NCBI GenBank assembly: GCA_964404205.1
Contig: CAYOJD010000066.1
Coordinates: 1-18,203 of the forward strand
DNA: 18,203 bases
DNA from: CAZWBR01 sp964404205
GTDB lineage: Bacteria > Bacteroidota > Bacteroidia > Bacteroidales > Prolixibacteraceae
Direction: 5' to 3'
Made by a program: the position numbers and the translations under genes. A model generated the notes under the pieces. The model did no database searches and was not told where the DNA came from. It was given only the letters and a program-made list of their open reading frames with translations. Below, in pieces: positions 14,147 through 18,203 of the stretch (its first letter is position 1; each line of letters begins with the position of its first letter).

Positions 14147-14746
14147 TTATAATTCAGCGATTTCTAATTTTCTCCAGCGAACTTTAATTCCGCCGCCATC
14201 GTGAATTTGCAAAGCTACAGAGCCATTGGCTGCACCAATTTTAGCATCGGTGAAATCGGTCATCAAGGTGCCGTTCAACCATGTTTGTACCCTGTCGCCA
14301 ACCACTTTAATCCTCATCTGGTTCCATTTGCCTGGTTTTAGCACATTCTCCTTCTCGTCGGGAATCTGAACCAGCCAGCCACGACCATAAGATTCGTAAA
14401 TACCGCCCGAATCATGCCCCTTAGGTGCTACTTCGCACTGCCAGCCACTAATTTTGGTTCCATCGATGGTCGAACGGAAAAAAATGCCACTGTTACCATC
14501 AGCCTCCTGTAAAAATTCGACGGTAAGGTCAAAGTCTTTGTAAAACTTATCGGTAGCCAGATAGCCATACTGTTTGTCTGGCCCACTTTCGCAAACCAGC
14601 TCACCTTGGGCGACATACCATTTCTCTGTTCCGTAGATTTTCCATCCGGTCAAATCTTTTCCATTGAACAGAGATACTTTCTTGGGCGATGCGGCGAAGC
14701 TGTTCAGCCCAATGGCCAACGCAAAAAGCAGGATTATTTTTTTCAT
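14147..14746 (-). CDS. Secreted DUF1080 protein (3-keto-disaccharide hydrolase family), short form
   Basis: A 199-residue protein with a signal peptide (MKKIILLFALAIGLNSFAA). The rest is a single DUF1080 jelly-roll domain: SLFNGKDLTGWK at the start, FDLTVEFLQEADGNSGIFFRS in the middle, WNQMRIKVVGDRVQTWLNG, then IHDGG and WRKLEI at the end. The family includes enzymes that cleave 3-keto-glycosides after a dehydrogenase oxidises the sugar at C3. It lies 18 bases after another DUF1080 gene, so the two are co-transcribed and likely work on the same material. No catalytic residue assignment is attempted here. Confidence 0.85.
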   Translation of the reverse strand: MKKIILLFALAIGLNSFAASPKKVSLFNGKDLTGWKIYGTEKWYVAQGELVCESGPDKQYGYLATDKFYKDFDLTVEFLQEADGNSGIFFRSTIDGTKISGWQCEVAPKGHDSGGIYESYGRGWLVQIPDEKENVLKPGKWNQMRIKVVGDRVQTWLNGTLMTDFTDAKIGAANGSVALQIHDGGGIKVRWRKLEIAEL

Positions 14747-14764
14747 CGTATATGGAGTGTAATG

Positions 14765-15559
14765 TTATTGTACTGTTGATGGTAATTCTTTAATCTTAAT
14801 GTTTTTGAACCAGATTACGCTGCCGTGATCCTGAAGGCCAAGTTTCCCTTTTTTCGCCATTCCGTAATCAGGGTAATCTTTCCATTTTCCTTCCGTTTTC
14901 ATTTTCATCCATTCTGGTGTCCAGCGTTCGAACGAAACAATCTTTTCGCCATTCAGCCAATGTTCAACATGCGTACCGTTGACTATAATTTTAGTGGTAT
15001 TGAATTCGTTACCTCCAACCATTTGTAGTTTTTTTACCGATTTATCGGCCAGATGCATACCATAATCGGCTCCGGTCATTTGCCATTCTTCTACTTTTTC
15101 AGGAAAGCCAACATCGTCAAGAAGTTGATATTCAGGGCCTGTATTGTATCCTGCATGGTATTTTGGATCTTCGATTATGCCATAGAAAACTCCGCTGTTC
15201 CCGCCATGGGCAATTTTCCATTCAAGGCTAAGTTCGAAGTTTTCATACTCTTTGTTGGTAACAATATCACCACCGGTATCGCCACCAAGGCCAAGCGACT
15301 TGAGGTGCCCATCTTCTATGCCCCAGCCCTGCATCGCATTATTGTTGTTAAAACTGTGCCATTGATCGATTGTTTTACCATCGAACAGCAATTGCCAGCC
15401 TTCCGCTTTTTCTTGCTCGGTGAGTGTATTCATCGCGCTGCAGGTTTTAGCTGAAGTCGAATCGTCGCTGCAACACGACAATTTCTTCGCTTCGGGCGAC
15501 TGGTTACAGGCGGTAAACAGCGCTAAGGCTGCAATGGTTAAAAGTTGAATTTGTTTCAT
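14765..15559 (-). CDS. DUF1080 lipoprotein (3-keto-disaccharide hydrolase family), long form
   Basis: A 264-residue protein with a lipoprotein signal whose lipobox LFTAC ends at Cys18, so it should be membrane-anchored. A Cys/Ser-rich linker (about 19-45) leads to the DUF1080 domain: WQLLFDGKTIDQWHSF, FELSLEWKIAHGGNSGVFYG, the EYQLLDD segment, VEHWLNGEKIVSFE, and GKLGLQDHGSVIWFKNIKIKEL. It is longer than its downstream neighbour because of a mid-domain insertion around the TGADYGMH region. The gap to the upstream isomerase-like gene is 113 bases with no obvious terminator, so the three may form one unit. The role is extracytoplasmic cleavage of 3-keto-glycosides by family analogy. Confidence 0.87.
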   Translation of the reverse strand: MKQIQLLTIAALALFTACNQSPEAKKLSCCSDDSTSAKTCSAMNTLTEQEKAEGWQLLFDGKTIDQWHSFNNNNAMQGWGIEDGHLKSLGLGGDTGGDIVTNKEYENFELSLEWKIAHGGNSGVFYGIIEDPKYHAGYNTGPEYQLLDDVGFPEKVEEWQMTGADYGMHLADKSVKKLQMVGGNEFNTTKIIVNGTHVEHWLNGEKIVSFERWTPEWMKMKTEGKWKDYPDYGMAKKGKLGLQDHGSVIWFKNIKIKELPSTVQ

Positions 15560-15672
15560 TGGTTTTGTTGTATCAATTAATTGTTGAAAGTGCGTAAGCT
15601 CTGTTTATTGTCGCGTTAATCATGAGGAGGAAAGCATTTGTCCCCACTTGTTCGCATCGTCGGAATAATAAA

Positions 15673-16596
15673 TCAGAAATTGTCGGCTTTGCGATAAGCT
15701 TCGATAAGTGCCAGTTCGCCCTCTTTGCCCTCTTTGCTGCGGCCATGTTCCATACACAAAACACCATCGTATCCTTTGGCGTTGATATGTTTGAAAATAT
15801 TGTTGTAGTTAATCTCGCCGGAGCCTGGTTCACGACGGCCTGGATTATCACCAATGTGGAAAGCTGCAATTTCCGACCAGAAGTTATCGATATTGGGAAT
15901 AATGTTGCCTTCCGTAATCTGCTGGTGGTACATATCTTCGACTATTTTGCATGAAGGGGAGTTTACCGCACGGCAAATGGCATAGGTTTGAGCCATACCC
16001 GTAAGGAAAAGTCCAGGATGGTCACGTTTATTCAGTGGTTCAAGTACGATAATCATTCCCTCCTTGGCAGCTATATCGCTCATTTCTCGAAGGTTGTCAA
16101 TCACATTAGCTGTTTGTAATCCCCAGTCCATTTGTTCGTTGTAGCGGCCGGGAACCATCAGGGCCCATTTAACACCCGTTCGTTTCGATACTTCAATCCC
16201 TTCTTTAACCTTCTTTATCAACATTTCGCGGACGTCAGCGGTCCGGAGTACCATCGACTCCTTGCTAAAATCGGCATAAAGTACATAAGGTCCCATCAGC
16301 ATGTCGCGTTTGGCCATTTCGTTGGCCATCAGTTCCTGTTCTTTGGCTGTCTTTCCGGGTAAACCGTTGTCAAACATGGCTCTGAATCCTTGATCTGCAC
16401 AGAATTTAATCTGGTCAACTAAATCGTTGCCGGCCAACTGCTGGAAAGTCCCAAATCCGGGGGCATACCTCAGTTTAAACTTTGAGCCGTTCGATGGTTG
16501 GGTTTCCGATGCCGTGGCATTCATCAAAGAGGTCGTGGCTAAAGCCGTTGCACCTCCTGCAACAACTGTACGTGTAATAAAATTTCTTCTGTTCAT
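15673..16596 (-). CDS. Tat-exported hydroxypyruvate-isomerase-like TIM-barrel protein (AP_endonuc_2 family)
   Basis: A 307-residue protein whose N-terminus MNRRNFITRTVVAGGATALA is a twin-arginine signal, so it is exported folded. The barrel (about 40-305) belongs to the sugar phosphate isomerase/epimerase (xylose isomerase-like) superfamily. Metal ligands are visible as Glu186 in IVLEPLN, Asp221 in VEDMYH, His247 in FHIGD and Glu283 in CMEHGRS. The GRREPGSGEINY segment at 253-264 matches the GRHEPGTGEINY-type signature of the Hyi family. Cytoplasmic Hyi interconverts hydroxypyruvate and tartronate semialdehyde; an exported copy beside DUF1080 genes more likely isomerises or epimerises a keto-sugar. 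The reaction is inferred from context. Confidence 0.85.
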   Translation of the reverse strand: MNRRNFITRTVVAGGATALATTSLMNATASETQPSNGSKFKLRYAPGFGTFQQLAGNDLVDQIKFCADQGFRAMFDNGLPGKTAKEQELMANEMAKRDMLMGPYVLYADFSKESMVLRTADVREMLIKKVKEGIEVSKRTGVKWALMVPGRYNEQMDWGLQTANVIDNLREMSDIAAKEGMIIVLEPLNKRDHPGLFLTGMAQTYAICRAVNSPSCKIVEDMYHQQITEGNIIPNIDNFWSEIAAFHIGDNPGRREPGSGEINYNNIFKHINAKGYDGVLCMEHGRSKEGKEGELALIEAYRKADNF

Positions 16597-16636
16597 TTTG
16601 TGTGTAGATAGTTTGTAATGTAATCAATATCATAAC

Positions 16637-16662
16637 AGGCTGCATAACCGATTATGCAACCT
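16637..16662. repeat. Inverted repeat between the PspC gene and the isomerase-like gene
   Basis: TGCATAA (16641-16647) and TTATGCA (16652-16658) surround CCGA, with AGG/CCT extending the stem across one mismatch. The T-run needed for a terminator is missing on both strands. It may be an operator or RNA stem in the leader of the minus-strand isomerase gene. Confidence 0.35.
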
Positions 16663-16690
16663 GAAAAAGCGGGCAGATAAATTTTTGAGC

Positions 16691-16903
16691 TTAATTTTCC
16701 GTTGGAACGATTATCCACATGATGATATAGATAAGCAGACCGGGGAAGGCAGCCGATATAATGCTTAAAAATACATAGCCTAACCTTACCAATGTCGGGT
16801 CGAGCTTGAAGTATTTGGCCAATCCGCCGCAAACTCCGCCTAACATTTTGTCCTGAATGGTTCGGGTCAGTCGTTGAGGTTTTTCCTGATCAATGATTTC
16901 CAT
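16691..16903 (-). CDS. PspC-domain membrane protein
   Basis: A 70-residue protein covering a single PspC domain: RTIQDKMLGGVCGGLAKYFKLDPTLVRLGYVFLS followed by one hydrophobic segment (about 44-66) ending IIVPTEN. PspC domains sit in the inner membrane and in other bacteria help signal envelope stress, but stand-alone small PspC proteins in Bacteroidota are of unproven role. The ATG at 16903 is 8 bases after the stop of the upstream small acidic gene, so the two form a pair. Confidence 0.9.
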   Translation of the reverse strand: MEIIDQEKPQRLTRTIQDKMLGGVCGGLAKYFKLDPTLVRLGYVFLSIISAAFPGLLIYIIMWIIVPTEN

Positions 16904-16911
16904 AATTTGTA

Positions 16912-17253
16912 TTAGTTTTCGTTATCCGATTCGTCCATTTCGTCAAGCTCATCTTCATATTCCAGTTCAAGTTCCATAAACTCTTCGGCTTGTTCAAGAA
17001 GTTCAGTTTTAAGTTCTTCGCTTGCCGGCTCATCATCGATCCAGTGTATCTCCTGATCGATGTTGAACCCTTCAATATCGCACCCGACAATAAAACGGGG
17101 CACTTCGGTGTGAATTACAAAAATAGTGTCGGGCAGGACTTGTGAATTGTCTGCTAATAAGAATTTTGGCAGCATGGCGTCTATTTTTTTGTGTTGTGTG
17201 TTTTGCCGTTTTCGTTCTTTCAAAAGTACATCTTTATTTTCAATCTGATCCAT
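16912..17253 (-). CDS. Small acidic hypothetical protein paired with PspC
   Basis: A 113-residue protein of no recognised family, starting at the ATG at 17253 (MDQIENKD); an in-frame TTG two codons earlier is less likely. There is no signal peptide or membrane segment. The N-terminal third is basic and lysine-rich (KERKRQNTQHKK). The middle has a beta-like stretch (DTIFVIHTEVPRFIVGCDIEGF). The C-terminal 40 residues are extremely acidic (ELKTELLEQAEEFMELELEY and onward to the end), probably helical or disordered. It lies 8 bases upstream of the PspC gene and may act with it. Function unknown. Confidence 0.7.
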   Translation of the reverse strand: MDQIENKDVLLKERKRQNTQHKKIDAMLPKFLLADNSQVLPDTIFVIHTEVPRFIVGCDIEGFNIDQEIHWIDDEPASEELKTELLEQAEEFMELELEYEDELDEMDESDNEN

Positions 17254-17336
17254 TTTCAATCTCTTTTATTCCGATTATTTGGAACCATTTAACCGCTTTG
17301 CACCGTTTTATTATTTCTGCTCTTATGTTATATAAT

Positions 17337-17358
17337 CGTTATTGAACGAAAAATAACG
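17337..17358. repeat. Inverted repeat in the divergent promoter region
   Basis: CGTTATT (17337-17343) and AATAACG (17352-17358) flank an 8-base loop. They lie between the divergently transcribed acidic-protein and symporter genes and could be a regulator site serving either gene. Confidence 0.3.
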
Positions 17359-17379
17359 GGCAAAAAGTATGCTGTTCTG

Positions 17380-17408
17380 TTGCGGTGTGTGCGATATTTA
17401 TATTTTTA
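17380..17408 (+). promoter_or_regulatory. Possible promoter of the symporter gene
   Basis: TTG at 17380-17382 and TATTTTTA at 17401-17408, seven of eight matches to TAnnTTTG, with an 18-base spacer. Start would be near 17415, leaving almost no leader before the ATG at 17420. Weaker than the other promoters called here. Confidence 0.3.
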
Positions 17409-17419
17409 CAGATAACTTA

Positions 17420-18203
17420 ATGAACGATTTTATGCGGCAACTCAATGAATTTCTGGCCCAGATTGACAGTTATGTCGGCGGGGCACAATGGTTTGTTTAC
17501 CTTTTGCTCGGTACCGGCATTTTTTTCACCATCTACCTCAAATTTCCCCAGTTCAGGTACTTAAAGTATGCTTTAAAAATTGTCCGTGGTAAGTTTGACA
17601 AAGAAGGCGATGTGGGTGATACCTCTCACTTTCAGGCACTTTCGACAGCCTTGTCGGGAACTGTGGGTACAGGAAATATTGCCGGTGTAGCATTGGCCAT
17701 TCATCTTGGCGGGCCTGCAGCCCTTTTCTGGATGCTGATTACCGCGCTGTTGGGGATGACCACTAAATTTGTGGAGGTCACACTTTCGCATAAATATCGT
17801 GAACAGACAACCGACGGAACAATGGCCGGTGGCCCGATGTATTACATGAAAAACCGCCTCAACCTGAAATGGCTGGCAGCTATATTCGCCGTTGCCACTA
17901 TTCTATCGTCTTTTGGGACAGGCAGTTTGCCGCAAATCAACAGTATCTCGAATGCTGTTTATTCTACCTGGGGACTCAATAAAGTTGTTACCGGTGCTAT
18001 CCTGGCATTTTTCCTTGGTCTGATTATCCTTGGTGGCATCAAACGAATCGCCAAGGTGACCGATAAAATGGTTCCGGCAATGGCAATTATCTATTTTATT
18101 GGGGCGATTGCCGTAATATTACATAATGTCGATAATATTCTTCCTTCGATTTATGCCATGTTCCACGATGTCTTTACCGGAACGGCTGCTACGGGCGGGT
18201 TTC
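17420..18203 (+). CDS. Sodium:alanine symporter family protein (AGCS), partial at 3' edge
   Basis: The frame begins at the ATG at 17420 (MNDFMRQLNEFLAQIDSYV) and runs off the right end after 261 codons without a stop. The AGCS pattern is clear. A first hydrophobic helix (GAQWFVYLLLGTGIFFTIYL) is followed by FPQFRYL. The core motif ALSTALSGTVGTGNIAGVALAI is the sodium/substrate-binding segment, followed by GGPAALFWMLITALLGMTTKFVEVTLSHKYRE, then the GGPMYYMK signature and further membrane helices. The family imports alanine or glycine with Na+ across the inner membrane; full members are about 450-550 residues, so roughly half is present. It is transcribed divergently from the acidic-protein/PspC pair. 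Confidence 0.92.
   Translation, partial: MNDFMRQLNEFLAQIDSYVGGAQWFVYLLLGTGIFFTIYLKFPQFRYLKYALKIVRGKFDKEGDVGDTSHFQALSTALSGTVGTGNIAGVALAIHLGGPAALFWMLITALLGMTTKFVEVTLSHKYREQTTDGTMAGGPMYYMKNRLNLKWLAAIFAVATILSSFGTGSLPQINSISNAVYSTWGLNKVVTGAILAFFLGLIILGGIKRIAKVTDKMVPAMAIIYFIGAIAVILHNVDNILPSIYAMFHDVFTGTAATGGF

Noticed and set aside
15053..15454. 133-codon plus-strand ORF
   Set aside because: It is antisense to the DUF1080 lipoprotein gene, with no independent support.
15573..15869. 98-codon minus-strand ORF before the DUF1080 gene
   Set aside because: Most of it overlaps the end of the isomerase-like gene in another frame, and the non-overlapping part has no protein-like features.
1..18203. CRISPR array, tRNA or rRNA genes, insertion sequence
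   Set aside because: No regularly spaced direct repeats, no cloverleaf or TTCGA-type T-loop set, no rRNA segments and no transposase or terminal inverted repeats were seen.

Overview
The window looks like a chromosomal stretch of a free-living saccharolytic member of the Bacteroidota. The phylum's TTTG-N19-TAnnTTTG promoter pattern is visible in front of three genes. Most start codons lack a Shine-Dalgarno, base composition is moderate, and many proteins are secreted carbohydrate enzymes. The exact genus cannot be read from the sequence. Two runs of ten N show that this is a scaffolded draft assembly.

Region 1 (1-2726) holds the tail of a class II aldolase-like protein, a two-domain class II aldolase/adducin protein whose second domain has lost the zinc ligands, and cysK. 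The cysK leader ends in a strong intrinsic terminator 18 bases before the ATG, and an upstream copy of its 3' arm could act as an antiterminator. Region 2 (2727-4986) has a secreted clan GH-A glycoside hydrolase with its own promoter, followed by a terminator and a HutC-type GntR regulator.

Region 3 (5250-13278) is a tight co-directional run with gaps of 18-49 bases that ends at a terminator. In order it encodes a GH140/DUF4038 apiosidase-like enzyme, a GH9 enzyme, an SGNH esterase, a GH-A-like hydrolase broken by an in-frame TGA, a secreted nucleoside-hydrolase-like protein, and a GH-A-like lipoprotein with a collagen-binding-like tail. No SusC/SusD pair is in the window. Region 4 (13293-14142) is a deoC-type aldolase. 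Its promoter carries the same CTTGTACGTACAAG palindrome, at the same distance from the -7 box, as the GntR gene. This strongly suggests that one regulator controls itself and deoC.

Region 5 (14147-17253, minus strand) has two DUF1080 (3-keto-glycoside hydrolase family) proteins and a Tat-exported hydroxypyruvate-isomerase-like TIM barrel, which resemble part of a 3-keto-glycoside pathway. Next come a PspC-domain protein and a small acidic protein. Region 6 (17420-end) is the start of an AGCS sodium:alanine symporter.

Taken together, extracytoplasmic enzymes would trim a plant-type or furanoside-rich glycan. Intracellular aldolases would cleave the sugar phosphates, with a GntR repressor sensing a metabolite. 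The substrate itself cannot be named from sequence. Both N gaps appear to be false gaps, because the flanking contig ends overlap and removing the duplication restores the reading frame in each gene.
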